The notes: generated by a model not told the origin, from the sequence alone. 36,997 nucleotides of DNA from Bacteroidota bacterium (GCA_023430325.1 JAEZAU010000094.1:1-36997); one strand, 5' to 3'. Positions 7,135 to 17,179 are shown, counted from the first letter of the stretch. Program-made: numbers and translations.

Positions 7135-8514
7135 TCAGGACTTTCCGTTCGCAAAATTCGCGAAATGATGGAAGAATCTTGGTATGGTACGGATGCCCAT
7201 CATGTAATTGAAGACGCCATATTTCTCGTTCGGACTGTGGATGTTATCGCTGTCCAACCCGAAACCGAATAGCACCGTTTTCAACCCAAGTTCCTGTTCG
7301 AACAGTGCCACGATCGGTATCGATCCACCGCCGCGTGTTGGGATCGGTTTTTTGCCGAAGGTTTCTTCCATCGCCTTGCTCGCCGCCTGGTAAGCCGGTG
7401 AATCGATCGGCGTTACGGCGGCTTCGCCGCCGTGATGCGGTTTCACCACCACCTTCACGCCCGGAGGCGCAATGCTTTCGAAATGCTCTTTGAACAGCTT
7501 GGTGATCTTGTCGCTCTTCTGGTCCGGCACCAACCGCATGCTGATCTTCGCGAAAGCCTTCGAAGGCAGAACTGTTTTCGCACCTTCACCGATGTAACCG
7601 CCCCAGATCCCGTTCACATCCAGCGTCGGGCGAATGCTGCTTCTTTCTTCACTCGTGTAGCCTTTTTCACCTCGCAGCGCATCCACCTTCAGGTCCTTCA
7701 TGTATTCCTTCTCATCGAAGGGAGCTTCGGCCAGCGCTTTGCGTTCCTCCATTGAAAGTTCCTTCACATCATCGTAGAAACCGGGGATCGTGATCCGACG
7801 GTCCTTGTCGTGCAGGCTTGCGATCATCTCGCACAACGCATTGATCGGATTGGCCACCGCGCCACCGTACACACCGCTGTGCAGATCGCGGTTCGGGCCG
7901 GTCACTTCCACTTCCACGTAGCTCAATCCGCGCAGGCCGGTGTTGATGCTGGGTACATCGTTCGCGATCATGGCCGTATCGCTGATCAGCACCACATCGG
8001 CCTTCAATTTTTCCTTGTTCTGTGAAACGAAAACGCCGAGGTTGTCACTGCCCACTTCCTCTTCGCCTTCGATCATCATCTTCACGTTGCACGGAAGTCC
8101 GCCGTTCTTCATTATGCTTTCCACGGCCTTCACGTGCATGTAGAACTGGCCCTTGTCATCGGCGCTGCCGCGCGCGTAGATCAGGCCGTCCTTGATCACC
8201 GGATCGAACGGGCCGCTGGTCCACAGATCCAGCGGATCGGGCGGTTGCACATCGTAATGGCCGTAGATCAGAACGGTCGGTTTCTTCGGATCGATGATCT
8301 TTTCACCGTACACGATCGGGTGACCTTTCGTGGGGCAGATCTCCACCTTTTCCAGGCCGGCCTCTTCCATGCGTTTCTTCACTTCATCGGCGCAGCGGGC
8401 CACATCGGCCTTGTATTTGGGATCGGCGCTAACGCTGGGGATGCGCAGAAGGTCCAGAAGTTCATCCAGAAAGCGCTTTTCGTTGGTCTTGATATAACTA
8501 TCGATCGCTTGCAC
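7135..8514 (-). CDS. M20-family metallopeptidase (dipeptidase-like)
   Basis: 459 residues from a GTG start. The protein belongs to the M20/M25/M40 di-zinc peptidases, close to cytosolic non-specific dipeptidases. Visible metal ligands and catalytic residues are YGHYDVQP (His, and the following Asp), GSADDKG (bridging Asp), EGEEEVGS (catalytic Glu and a ligand Glu), LISDT (ligand Asp), and HSPNE (ligand His) near the C-terminus. The dimerisation lid lies between, with DLHSGVYGG. No signal peptide is present, so it is probably cytoplasmic and hydrolyses short peptides. I chose GTG at 8514, giving VQAIDSYIKTNEKRF, because a promoter-like box lies between it and the ATG at 8559; the longer start would add 15 residues of no family likeness. 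It is a single-gene unit. Confidence 0.9.
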   Translation of the reverse strand: MQAIDSYIKTNEKRFLDELLDLLRIPSVSADPKYKADVARCADEVKKRMEEAGLEKVEICPTKGHPIVYGEKIIDPKKPTVLIYGHYDVQPPDPLDLWTSGPFDPVIKDGLIYARGSADDKGQFYMHVKAVESIMKNGGLPCNVKMMIEGEEEVGSDNLGVFVSQNKEKLKADVVLISDTAMIANDVPSINTGLRGLSYVEVEVTGPNRDLHSGVYGGAVANPINALCEMIASLHDKDRRITIPGFYDDVKELSMEERKALAEAPFDEKEYMKDLKVDALRGEKGYTSEERSSIRPTLDVNGIWGGYIGEGAKTVLPSKAFAKISMRLVPDQKSDKITKLFKEHFESIAPPGVKVVVKPHHGGEAAVTPIDSPAYQAASKAMEETFGKKPIPTRGGGSIPIVALFEQELGLKTVLFGFGLDSDNIHSPNEKYGVFNYMMGIRTIPRFFHHFANFANGKS

Positions 8515-8535
8515 AGCAGTTCTATTTGGTCGTGG

Positions 8536-8543
8536 CGAAGATA
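8536..8543 (-). promoter_or_regulatory. Candidate -7 promoter element of the M20 peptidase gene
   Basis: TATCTTCG on the minus strand differs from TAnnTTTG at one base (TTTG to TTCG) and ends 21 bases before the GTG at 8514. The same TTCG variant precedes mgtE. It supports the GTG over the upstream ATG at 8559. Confidence 0.4.
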
Positions 8544-8592
8544 GCCGTATGTAGACCATGCCGGCCCTTCTGATGAACGCTACTTCCCGAAC

Positions 8593-8616
8593 GGTGCTTT
8601 CACCATACTTTCACGC
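8593..8616 (+). repeat. 24-base motif shared with 35332-35355
   Basis: This intergenic segment, GGTGCTT followed five bases later by ATACTTTCA and ending in GC, matches 20 of 24 bases at 35332-35355. Both sites lie upstream of genes for T9SS-exported proteins, 61 bases before 8678 here and 172 bases before 35528 there. TACTTTCA could be an imperfect -7 box. Confidence 0.35.
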
Positions 8617-8677
8617 ACTGTTCCAGGCAACCTGAAGGGTTGAAAAAGAGTCCCACTACCGCCGTACGTCCGCAACC

Positions 8678-11600
8678 ATGAATAAAAGGAGTCTTTTTTC
8701 CGCAGCCGCATTGGTTTGTGTTCTTTCCAGCCAGGGCCAGTTGATCGTGGATAACACGATGACCCCACAACAGCTCGTGCAGAACGTGTTGCTGGGATCG
8801 GGAGTGACCGTGAGCAATGTGACCTTTAACGGGTTCCCGGGTAACACTGTCGAAGTGAACGCGGCTTCATTTACTTCGGTCGGTACACCACTGGGTCTGC
8901 CTTCTGGGATCTTGCTAAGCACTGGATATGCGACGGATGCCAGTTTCCCTGAGTTCGAACAATGGGATGTGGAGCTGTTCAATGGACCGGACGCCGATCT
9001 GGAACAGCTTGCCGGTACGGATATAATCGACATGGCAGTACTGGAGTTCGATTTCGTACCCACAGGTGACCAGATCAATTTCAGGTATGTTTTCGCATCG
9101 GAGGAATATCCAGATTATGTATGCTCCGAATACAATGATGCCTTCGGGTTCTTTCTCAGCGGCCCGGGCATAGCAGGACCGTTCAGCGGTGGATCCGCCA
9201 ATGTGGCCCTTATTCCCAGCACAACGATACCTGTTACGATCAATAGCGTGAACAATGGTAACATCGGCGTATATGGTGCCGCAGGGATCTGCGAACTGAC
9301 CGACCCCAACTGGTTGAGCAATACCGGCTATTTCTATGACAATTTCGGAGGTGGCGATATCATCTTCGGAGGATTCACCGTAGTGATGGAGGTTTCAGCC
9401 GAAGTGCAATGTGGTGAAACGTATCATATCAAATTGGCAGTAGGTGATGCCGTGGATGGAGTCTTCGACTCTGCCGTATTCCTTGAGGGCGGAAGTTTTT
9501 CGAGTACTGGCGAGCTCCTTCCTGAACTCGCCGCAGGTACCGGCATAGTGGACGATACCATGTATGAAGGCTGCGGACAGGTGGAATTGATCTTCTCCCG
9601 CACCGGCGACCCGAATGTGGCCGCTTCTTGGGATATCACTGTCGGCGGTACCGCCACTGCAGGTGTTGATTATTCGCCAGCGTTGCCGGCAACGATCACC
9701 TTCGCGCCGGGCGAAACAAGCCAATCCTTCTTTTTTGATGTGCCACCCGATGCCGACGGTCTGGAAACCATCATCATCGATATAGACGGAATGGCTTGCG
9801 CCGGACAGGCTGCGCAATTCACCTTTTACATAGACAGTTCGCCGGCATTGGATGTTTTCATGGATGGCGGCATGATCAATTGCGGAGATGAGATCGAACT
9901 CTTTCCTGATGTCACCGGCGGTCTGCAACCCTATACCTACGCGTGGAGTACAGGGGAGGATACTCCTACGATCTTTGTGATGCCCACCGAGGATACCACG
10001 TACGATCTGACGGTGACCGATGCATGCGGCGCTACTTTCGAAGTTTCGGTTGATGTGTTGATCAATATCGCGCCGATCGGCATCACTGTGCCAGGACCGA
10101 TCGAAGTGCCTTGCGGTGATGATGCCGATATCGATATCAGTACGGCCGGTGGTGGTGGGATGCTCTCATATGAATGGACCGCCAATGGTGCTTTCGTGGC
10201 CGATACCGAGGATATCACCGTTCAGGGCGGCGCTCCTACATATTATGTGGTAACAGTATCGGATGCCTGTGGATCAACCGCCATGGACAGCGTTCTGGTC
10301 AGTGCCGAAACGCCTCCGCCGATGGATGTGACAATGGGTCCGGATGCTTTGCTGCCATGCCTTGGCCAGACCACGATCTCCGTTTCAACGGTGACCGGTG
10401 GTAACGGTGTATACGATTATGAATGGTTCTTCGATGGGGCCGTGGTCGGTTCCGGTACGGCTTCCATCACGGTGGACGAACTGGGGATCTATGAGGTCAC
10501 GGTCACCGATGGCTGCGGAGCCACTGCTGAGGGATCGGTGGAAGTACTGCCTGAACCGCCAACGCCGATCGATATCACGGTGAGCCCGGAGACATTCCTG
10601 CCCTGCGTTGGACAGGTCTCCATATCGGTGCTGAACACCCAGGGTGGCGCTGGCACCTATGACTTTCAATGGTATTTCGGTACAACAGCGTTGGGTACCA
10701 CTTCTTCCATCAATGTGGATGAGACAGGCACATATACGGTCGAGGTGAGCGATGTATGCGGTGGGTTCACCACTGCCGATGTTCTGGTAAGTCCGCAGGT
10801 GTATGATCCCGTGGTGGTGACAGCGAGCGATGATCTGCAACTGGCCTGCCTCGCCGCTGGACAGGTCTCCGTGCTCAATACCACCGGTGGGCAAACGCCT
10901 TATACATATGCATGGACGGTGGATGGTGCGCCTTTCCCGGGCGGCAGTTCTGCTTCTGTGACCGTTGGTGCGCCCACCTATTATGTGGTCACTGCCACGG
11001 ATGCATGCGGTACCACGGCGCAGGATAGTGTATTGGTGGAGCCCATTCCTACAGGTCCTATCGACCTTACTGCCAGTCCTGATGGTGAAGTGATCTGCCC
11101 CGGGGGAACGATCTTGCTGCAGGTGCTGGACATGCAGAACGCGACCGATCCTGTGGACATCACCTGGTACGCCACCACCGGTCAGTTCATTGGATCGGGC
11201 AATTCGGTTGAACCTGCGGTCTTCGTCACCTCCACGTATGTGGTCACCGCTACCGATGCTTGTGGCAATACCGGCGTGGATTCCGTGACCGTGATCATGC
11301 CTTCGATCGATCCCTTACAGGTAAGCCTGCCGCCTGATATGACGATATGTATCGGTGACTCTGTGGAATTGATGGCGACAGTTTCCGGTGGATCGGGCTA
11401 CTACTTTGTGGAATGGGCGAACTCGGACCATACCGATCCGTTGTTGTCCATCACCCCGACCCAGACTGCGACTTACAGCATCACCGTGACCGACCAATGC
11501 GGGCAGGTGCGCACGGACCATGTGCTGGTGCGCGTGGAGAACATCCAGGTGGATATCGAGGTGGAAAGCACCGGGCAGGATGACTGGCGACTAAGGGCCA

Positions 11601-12055
11601 TCACCTTGCCGCAGGCGATCGCCTGGACCTGGGATATGGGTGATAGCACGCGCTACCGCGGCGAACAGGTCTATCATTCCTACATCGATCTTGAAGAACA
11701 TTGGGTGCATCTCGAGGTGATCTCACCCAACGGATGCTTTGCGAATGATTCCGTATTTCTGCAGCCACCGGGCCATCTCTATTTCCCGAACTGTTTCACG
11801 CCCGATGGTGATGGCCTCAACGATCTGTTCGCAGGCCTGGGACATTACATCACCGATTTTGAGCTGCTGATCTTCAACCGCTGGGGTGAAGTGATCTTCA
11901 CGAGCGACGATCTTACCGTGGGCTGGGATGGTACCGTGAACGGGCAGGAAGCCCAGACCGGCGTTTACATTTATAAGTACAAGGCACGTGGACATCTGTT
12001 CCCTGATGATGAAGGGGTAGGGCATGTGACCCTGCTGCGCGGCGATCTGGAGTGA
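8678..12055 (+). CDS. Giant T9SS-exported surface protein, choice-of-anchor L with seven Ig-like repeats
   Basis: 1125 residues. Order: signal peptide (1-21); choice-of-anchor L domain (about 26-275), with VLEFDFVPTGD, VFASEEYPDYVC, NDAFGFFLSGPG and CGETYHIKLAVGD; a Calx-beta-like domain (about 285-386); seven Ig/SprB-like repeats of about 80 residues (about 388-955), each with an early Cys, a central Trp and a late D-x-CG; a PKD-like domain (about 956-1031, WDMGDST); and a gliding-motility-type T9SS type B C-terminal domain (1032-1125, FTPDGDGLNDLF, FNRWGEVIF, TGVYIYKYKARG). The protein should cross the outer membrane by T9SS and act at the surface, probably in adhesion. That role is inferred from the family. 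It is the first of three tandem paralogues and has its own terminator. Confidence 0.9.
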   Translation: MNKRSLFSAAALVCVLSSQGQLIVDNTMTPQQLVQNVLLGSGVTVSNVTFNGFPGNTVEVNAASFTSVGTPLGLPSGILLSTGYATDASFPEFEQWDVELFNGPDADLEQLAGTDIIDMAVLEFDFVPTGDQINFRYVFASEEYPDYVCSEYNDAFGFFLSGPGIAGPFSGGSANVALIPSTTIPVTINSVNNGNIGVYGAAGICELTDPNWLSNTGYFYDNFGGGDIIFGGFTVVMEVSAEVQCGETYHIKLAVGDAVDGVFDSAVFLEGGSFSSTGELLPELAAGTGIVDDTMYEGCGQVELIFSRTGDPNVAASWDITVGGTATAGVDYSPALPATITFAPGETSQSFFFDVPPDADGLETIIIDIDGMACAGQAAQFTFYIDSSPALDVFMDGGMINCGDEIELFPDVTGGLQPYTYAWSTGEDTPTIFVMPTEDTTYDLTVTDACGATFEVSVDVLINIAPIGITVPGPIEVPCGDDADIDISTAGGGGMLSYEWTANGAFVADTEDITVQGGAPTYYVVTVSDACGSTAMDSVLVSAETPPPMDVTMGPDALLPCLGQTTISVSTVTGGNGVYDYEWFFDGAVVGSGTASITVDELGIYEVTVTDGCGATAEGSVEVLPEPPTPIDITVSPETFLPCVGQVSISVLNTQGGAGTYDFQWYFGTTALGTTSSINVDETGTYTVEVSDVCGGFTTADVLVSPQVYDPVVVTASDDLQLACLAAGQVSVLNTTGGQTPYTYAWTVDGAPFPGGSSASVTVGAPTYYVVTATDACGTTAQDSVLVEPIPTGPIDLTASPDGEVICPGGTILLQVLDMQNATDPVDITWYATTGQFIGSGNSVEPAVFVTSTYVVTATDACGNTGVDSVTVIMPSIDPLQVSLPPDMTICIGDSVELMATVSGGSGYYFVEWANSDHTDPLLSITPTQTATYSITVTDQCGQVRTDHVLVRVENIQVDIEVESTGQDDWRLRAITLPQAIAWTWDMGDSTRYRGEQVYHSYIDLEEHWVHLEVISPNGCFANDSVFLQPPGHLYFPNCFTPDGDGLNDLFAGLGHYITDFELLIFNRWGEVIFTSDDLTVGWDGTVNGQEAQTGVYIYKYKARGHLFPDDEGVGHVTLLRGDLE

Positions 12056-12073
12056 TCTTCCTGGTTGATCTTC

Positions 12074-12105
12074 GATCCCATCATTCACCCGTGGATGATG
12101 GGATC
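12074..12105 (+). terminator. Hairpin terminator after the first surface-protein gene
   Basis: A perfect 11-bp stem, GATCCCATCAT paired with ATGATGGGATC, extends inward by a wobble pair and more pairs to a tiny loop. A T-rich stretch (CTTTGCTTTGG) follows. It lies 19 bases after the stop at 12055 and separates this gene from the next paralogue. Confidence 0.65.
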
Positions 12106-12214
12106 TTTGCTTTGGTGCAACGCTATTCACGATCGGGTCTAGGCAACCTTTTGAGATGGAGGTGGGTCACATTACTGTCATAAGCGTTATTTTTCACACC
12201 TAAAGCCATTCGCC

Positions 12215-14890
12215 TTGAAACAGCGAGCCCTTCTACTTACAGCGCTGGTCCTGATGGCAGGACTTTCGGCCAATGCCCAGATCACGACCGAGAACGCGAT
12301 GACACCGGCCCAGTATGTTCAGGACGTGCTCGTAGGGGGTGGTGTGCAGATATCCAACGTGACCTATAACGGACAGCCCAGTCCGGGTCCCAATCAGGCG
12401 GCATTGGGCTCCTTCACTTCCACAAGCACGTTGCTTCCATTGGCCAACGGACTTGTGATGGCTTCGGGCGGAGTTCTTGGCATTCCGACAGGTGGTCCCT
12501 GGAGTACTGGATCGGGCCTTAGCGGCGATCCCGACCTGCTTCTTCTTTCCGGGCAAAGCAGCATCAATGATTGTTCGATCCTGGAATTCGATTTCGTTCC
12601 TACGGGTGATTCCATCAGCTTCAATTTCGTGTTCGCCTCTTCCGAGTATGCAAGCTTCACATGTACGGGATTCAATGATTCATTTGGATTCTTCCTTAGC
12701 GGCCCCGGCATCAACGGCCCATTCTCAAACAACGCCAAGAACATCGCGCTGATCCCGAACACCACCGTACCCATTACGATCAATACTGTGAATGGCGGTT
12801 CACCGACCGGAAGCGGAACAGCGGCTCAATGTGCGGCCCAGGACCCTAACTGGCAGGCGAACAGTGTTTATTACGTGAACAACCCGACATCACAGGATTT
12901 CATGTTCAATGGACTTACCGTTCCTCTTACGGCATGGTCCCTTGTTACCTGCGGGCAGACCTATCACATCAAGTTGGCGATCGGCGATGCATTGGATACC
13001 GCTCTTGATTCAGGTGTCTTCCTTGAAGGTGGAAGTTTCTCCAGCACTGGTCAGGTGCAACCTTCACTGGTAGCCGGCGTCGGTGTGAACGGCAATACCA
13101 TGCTGGAAGGTTGCGGCCCGTTCGAATTCATCTTCACGCGACTTGGGGATCTTTCCATGGCGGCCACTGTGGATCTCGAGGTCGTTGGCACTGCTACGCC
13201 AGGAACGGACTATTCGATCGTCTTCCCTACGCAACTTCAATACGCTGCCAACCAGGAGACCGTCACTTTCACTTTTGATGTGCCCGTTGATGCGGACGGC
13301 CCTGAAACGATCATCCTCAACATCACGCAGCTGATCACCTGCGCCAACACAAGCCTCCTCACCACGTTCACCTTCAATATCGACAGTCCACCACCCCTTA
13401 CGGTGGATAGTTATGACGTGAACAGTATCTGTGGCCAGGTGAACCTTCTCGATCCACAGGTCTCCGGTGGTGTAGGTCAGTACGAATACGCGTGGAGCAC
13501 AGGTGAAAGCACGTCTACGATCGAAGTTTCACCAGCCGTCACCACCACGTACACACTTACGGTGAGCGATGGTTGCCAGGTGCTCGATGAGACCGTTGAT
13601 TATACGGTGACGCTGCCGATCTATGCACCATTGGACATGACCATGACACCGGACATTGCGATCGATTGCCTCGGCAATGATGATATCGGTGTGACCGCCG
13701 GACCTACGGGTGGTGATGGAGATTACACGTATGCGTGGACATTGAACGGCGGTGCGGTGGGCACACCAACGCCAACGATCAATGTGGAGGCGCAGAATCC
13801 ACCGGTCTATTTCGTTCTCACGATAATGGACGGTTGTGGATCGGTCCATCAGGACAGTGTGCAGGTCTCGACGGTGCCGCTGGATCCGATCGTGATCGAG
13901 ACCACTCCTGATCTTACGGTGATCTGTCCCGGTGACAGCACTACGATGCAGATCCTTGGCGTTACCGGTGGTAATGGCGTGTATACCTATGAGTGGGAGA
14001 ACAATGCCGGACAGATCGTGAGTACCACCACCAGCCATGAGGTGAGCGTCATTGCCGATCAGGTCTATACCATCACCGTGGAAGATCAGTGCGATAATAT
14101 CGGGAACACGACCATCACCACCTGGTTGCCGGTGTACGATCAATTCCTGTTCAGTCTTCCATCCGACCAGATCATCTGTGCGGGTGATACCGTGGATCTC
14201 TCGGCGAACGTCTCGGGTGGATCGGGTTATTATTTCCTTGATTGGGTGGGGCTCGGACATACCGATCCGGTGCTCAGTGTTTCACCTTCCACCGATACGG
14301 AATACGAGGTCATTGCAACCGATCAATGCGGTGAGCAGCGTACCGATCGGGTGATCATTCAGGTGGAGCATGTGAGCGTGGACATCGTGGAGACCATCCG
14401 CGGACAGGACGATTGGTACCTGCAGGCCGCCACCACCCCTTATGCCAACACATGGATATGGGATATGGGCGATGGCACCGTTTATCGTGGACCCGAAGTG
14501 GTGCACAGTTACATGGACCTTGAAGAGCACATGGTGTATCTGAAGATCACCACGCCCAATGGCTGCGAAGGCATGGATTCGCTCCTTTTGCGTGCACCGG
14601 CACACATCTACTTCCCCAACGCATTCACCCCGGATGGTGATGGCCATAACGATATGTTCAGCGCCATCGGCCATTACATCGAAGAGTTCGAATTGGAGAT
14701 CTTCGATCGCTGGGGGCACCGCGTGTTCTACACCGACAAGTTCGATCAGAGCTGGGATGGCAAGGTGAATGGATCCGGCGATCCACAGACGGGCGTTTAC
14801 GTTTACAAGTACAGGGTAGTGGGCCATTACTTCCCAGCGATGGAAGGTTACGGCCATGTTACCTTGCTCGCCGGAACTGTAGAGTATTGA
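12215..14890 (+). CDS. T9SS-exported surface protein, choice-of-anchor L with four Ig-like repeats
   Basis: 891 residues from a TTG start at 12215, chosen because the signal peptide MKQRALLLTALVLMAGLSA begins there and no ATG fits. Order: signal peptide (1-22); choice-of-anchor L domain (about 25-280), with ILEFDFVPTGD, SFGFFLSGPG and CGQTYHIKLAIGD; a Calx-beta-like domain; four Ig-like repeats with the same Cys, Trp and D-x-C pattern; a PKD-like domain (WIWDMGDGTVYRG); and a T9SS type B C-terminal domain (797-891). Its C-terminal ~180 residues resemble the upstream paralogue closely (HTDPVL, HSYMDLEEH, FTPDGDGHND), while its N-terminal domain is closer to the downstream one (NPTSQDFMFNGLTVPLTAW). 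The next gene begins 26 bases after its stop. Confidence 0.88.
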   Translation: MKQRALLLTALVLMAGLSANAQITTENAMTPAQYVQDVLVGGGVQISNVTYNGQPSPGPNQAALGSFTSTSTLLPLANGLVMASGGVLGIPTGGPWSTGSGLSGDPDLLLLSGQSSINDCSILEFDFVPTGDSISFNFVFASSEYASFTCTGFNDSFGFFLSGPGINGPFSNNAKNIALIPNTTVPITINTVNGGSPTGSGTAAQCAAQDPNWQANSVYYVNNPTSQDFMFNGLTVPLTAWSLVTCGQTYHIKLAIGDALDTALDSGVFLEGGSFSSTGQVQPSLVAGVGVNGNTMLEGCGPFEFIFTRLGDLSMAATVDLEVVGTATPGTDYSIVFPTQLQYAANQETVTFTFDVPVDADGPETIILNITQLITCANTSLLTTFTFNIDSPPPLTVDSYDVNSICGQVNLLDPQVSGGVGQYEYAWSTGESTSTIEVSPAVTTTYTLTVSDGCQVLDETVDYTVTLPIYAPLDMTMTPDIAIDCLGNDDIGVTAGPTGGDGDYTYAWTLNGGAVGTPTPTINVEAQNPPVYFVLTIMDGCGSVHQDSVQVSTVPLDPIVIETTPDLTVICPGDSTTMQILGVTGGNGVYTYEWENNAGQIVSTTTSHEVSVIADQVYTITVEDQCDNIGNTTITTWLPVYDQFLFSLPSDQIICAGDTVDLSANVSGGSGYYFLDWVGLGHTDPVLSVSPSTDTEYEVIATDQCGEQRTDRVIIQVEHVSVDIVETIRGQDDWYLQAATTPYANTWIWDMGDGTVYRGPEVVHSYMDLEEHMVYLKITTPNGCEGMDSLLLRAPAHIYFPNAFTPDGDGHNDMFSAIGHYIEEFELEIFDRWGHRVFYTDKFDQSWDGKVNGSGDPQTGVYVYKYRVVGHYFPAMEGYGHVTLLAGTVEY

Positions 14891-14916
14891 TCCAACAAAA
14901 GACGAAGCACCACAGT

Positions 14917-17178
14917 ATGCAGAAGCATAACATGAAGAAGATGAGCTCAGGGAAGTTGCTGGCCGGTCTTGCCGTTCTGGCCCTTGGATCGGCGGCTAGT
15001 GCGCAGGTCACCACATCGAACACCATGACGCCTCAACAGCTCGTTGAGCAGGTGCTGGTAGGCCAGTGCGTATCGGTATCCAACGTCACTTACAATGGCC
15101 TGGATGGATCCATCGGCGGGCAGTTGGGGATCGGCAGTTTCACGTCGTCCAGTTCGTTGCTTCAGATCTCATCCGGTGTGGTGTTGTCTTCCGGAGGAGT
15201 GATGCAGATCCCAACAGGCGGCCCGTTCGAGAGCGGTTCTGGTGCCGGATCGGACCAGGATCTTGTGGATCTCTCAGGACAAACGATCAACGACAAAGCG
15301 ATCCTTGAATTCGATTTCGTTCCGAACGGCGATACCATCAAGTTCAACTTCATTTTCGCTTCCACCGAATACAGCAACTATACCTGCACGCAATTCAACG
15401 ACGCGTTCGGCTTTTTCCTGAGCGGACCCGGCCTGAGCGGGCCATACAGCAACAATGCTGTCAACCTCGCCATTGTTCCCAATACCGGTGTGAATGGCGC
15501 GAACGGCATCCCGATCACGATCAATACGATCAATTCGGGATCACCAACGGGCGGTGGGCAGGCCGCAACATGTGCAGCGGCAGATCCCAACTGGCAGGCC
15601 AACAGCGTATACTTCGTCGATAATCCAGCCGCCCAGGACGTGGTCTTCAACGGTCTTACCGTGAGGCTGACCGCATGGTCCCCGGTGATCTGTGGCGAGA
15701 CCTATCATATCAAGCTTGCGATCGGTGATGGTAGTGACAGTGCTCTTGATTCCGGCGTGTTCCTGGAAGAAGGAAGTTTCAGCAGCGTACCTTATGTACC
15801 GGTGCTCGAACCGAACCAGGCCATTGTGGGATCAACGATCTACGAGAACTGCGGCGATCTCTCCATGAACATCATCCGCGTGGCGTGCGATGAAACGGTC
15901 ACTGATACAGTGAACATCGCCTACAGCGGCACCGCTACAATGGGCGTGGACCTTACGCCGTCCTTCCCCACGCAGATCATCTTCCAGCCTGGTGATACGC
16001 TGTTCACCATTCCCTTCCAGGTGCCGCTGGATGCGGATGCTGATGAAACATTGATCATCACCATGTCCATGCTGGATTGCAATGGTAATTTGCTTACCTC
16101 GGAATTCGAATTCACGATCGCGGAAGGACCGGAGCTTATGGCTGAAGGATATGATCAGGAGATCCAGTGCGGTGAAAGCACCGAATTGAGCCCATCGATC
16201 ACCGGCGGTTTTGCTCCATATTCGATCAACTGGACTTCCGGTGGAACAGGTGATACGTTGGTGGTCTCACCCACAGGTCTCACCACGTATACCGCGATCG
16301 TTACGGATGATTGTGGTGCCGAGGCCACCGCCCAGTTCAATGTGGACCTGATCCCGCTGCCGAACATCTTCGTGGGTGTCATCGGCCCGAACCCGCTTTA
16401 TGAAGGTTGCCAATCCAACCAGATCAATGTCGTGCGCCCTGCCGGGTTGCCGGGAGAGATCACTGTGAACCTCACATATTCAGGTACCGCCACGAATGGG
16501 GCGGATTACAATTTGCCTTCCACCGCGGTGATAGGAGAAAGCAACCTGAACGTACTGCTCCCGTTCCAGGCGATCGCCGATGGGATAAATGAAGGGGATG
16601 AGACCGTGATGATCACTGGAACTTTCACCGATGCCTGCGGTCGTACCGTCACATCTTCCACCACCATCACCATACTCAATGTTCCGGTGATCGAATTGAT
16701 CGGTGGTCAGTTCAATGCAGATTGCGATAGCGCCACTGCAACGATCAGCGTGGTGGCCTCCGGTGGTTACAATGGCCAGCTTACCTTCAACTGGGGCGAT
16801 ACCACAATGACCAGCCCGTACCACGAAGTGCCGATCACGGGGACCACCACCTATACGGTAACGGCCACCGATGCCTGCGGGCAGACAGCGAGCACATCCG
16901 TACTGTTGCTGGTGGATTGTGTGATCGAAGTGCCCAACGTGTTCACGCCGAACAATGATGGCAACAACGACATGTGGCATATCGAAGGCATTCAATACAC
17001 CACGAATACGACCAAGGTCTTCAACCGCTGGGGCCAGATCGTGTATGAGACCAGCAATTACCGCAACAACTGGAAGGCGATCGATATTCCCGATGGAACG
17101 TACTTCTATGAGATCGTGGTGGATCGGCACGAGAAGCCTTATACAGGCCACGTGACCATCCTGCGGAACAGCTGGTGA
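14917..17178 (+). CDS. T9SS-exported surface protein, choice-of-anchor L with two Calx-beta-like domains
   Basis: 753 residues from the ATG at 14917; MKKMSSGKLLAGLAVLALG at 14932 is an equally good start, and a TTG at 14887 overlapping the upstream stop is less likely. Order: signal peptide; choice-of-anchor L domain with ILEFDFVPNGD, NDAFGFFLSGPG and CGETYHIKLAIGD; a Calx-beta-like domain (SGTATMGVDLTPSFP); one Ig-like repeat with INWTSGG and DDCG; a second Calx-beta-like domain (YSGTATNGADY, EGDETVMITG); a second Ig-like repeat (FNWGDTT, DACG); and a shorter T9SS type B C-terminal domain (about 669-753: NVFTPNNDGNNDMW, FNRWGQIVYET, GTYFYEIV). It lacks the PKD-like domain of the other two. 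The short gap suggests cotranscription with the second paralogue. Confidence 0.88.
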   Translation: MQKHNMKKMSSGKLLAGLAVLALGSAASAQVTTSNTMTPQQLVEQVLVGQCVSVSNVTYNGLDGSIGGQLGIGSFTSSSSLLQISSGVVLSSGGVMQIPTGGPFESGSGAGSDQDLVDLSGQTINDKAILEFDFVPNGDTIKFNFIFASTEYSNYTCTQFNDAFGFFLSGPGLSGPYSNNAVNLAIVPNTGVNGANGIPITINTINSGSPTGGGQAATCAAADPNWQANSVYFVDNPAAQDVVFNGLTVRLTAWSPVICGETYHIKLAIGDGSDSALDSGVFLEEGSFSSVPYVPVLEPNQAIVGSTIYENCGDLSMNIIRVACDETVTDTVNIAYSGTATMGVDLTPSFPTQIIFQPGDTLFTIPFQVPLDADADETLIITMSMLDCNGNLLTSEFEFTIAEGPELMAEGYDQEIQCGESTELSPSITGGFAPYSINWTSGGTGDTLVVSPTGLTTYTAIVTDDCGAEATAQFNVDLIPLPNIFVGVIGPNPLYEGCQSNQINVVRPAGLPGEITVNLTYSGTATNGADYNLPSTAVIGESNLNVLLPFQAIADGINEGDETVMITGTFTDACGRTVTSSTTITILNVPVIELIGGQFNADCDSATATISVVASGGYNGQLTFNWGDTTMTSPYHEVPITGTTTYTVTATDACGQTASTSVLLLVDCVIEVPNVFTPNNDGNNDMWHIEGIQYTTNTTKVFNRWGQIVYETSNYRNNWKAIDIPDGTYFYEIVVDRHEKPYTGHVTILRNSW

Positions 17179-17179
17179 A

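Noticed and set aside
9840..11540. DNA-level tandem repeat or CRISPR-like array in the first surface-protein gene
   Set aside because: The periodicity of about 240 bases is from diverged Ig-like protein repeats; no short identical repeats or spacers are present.
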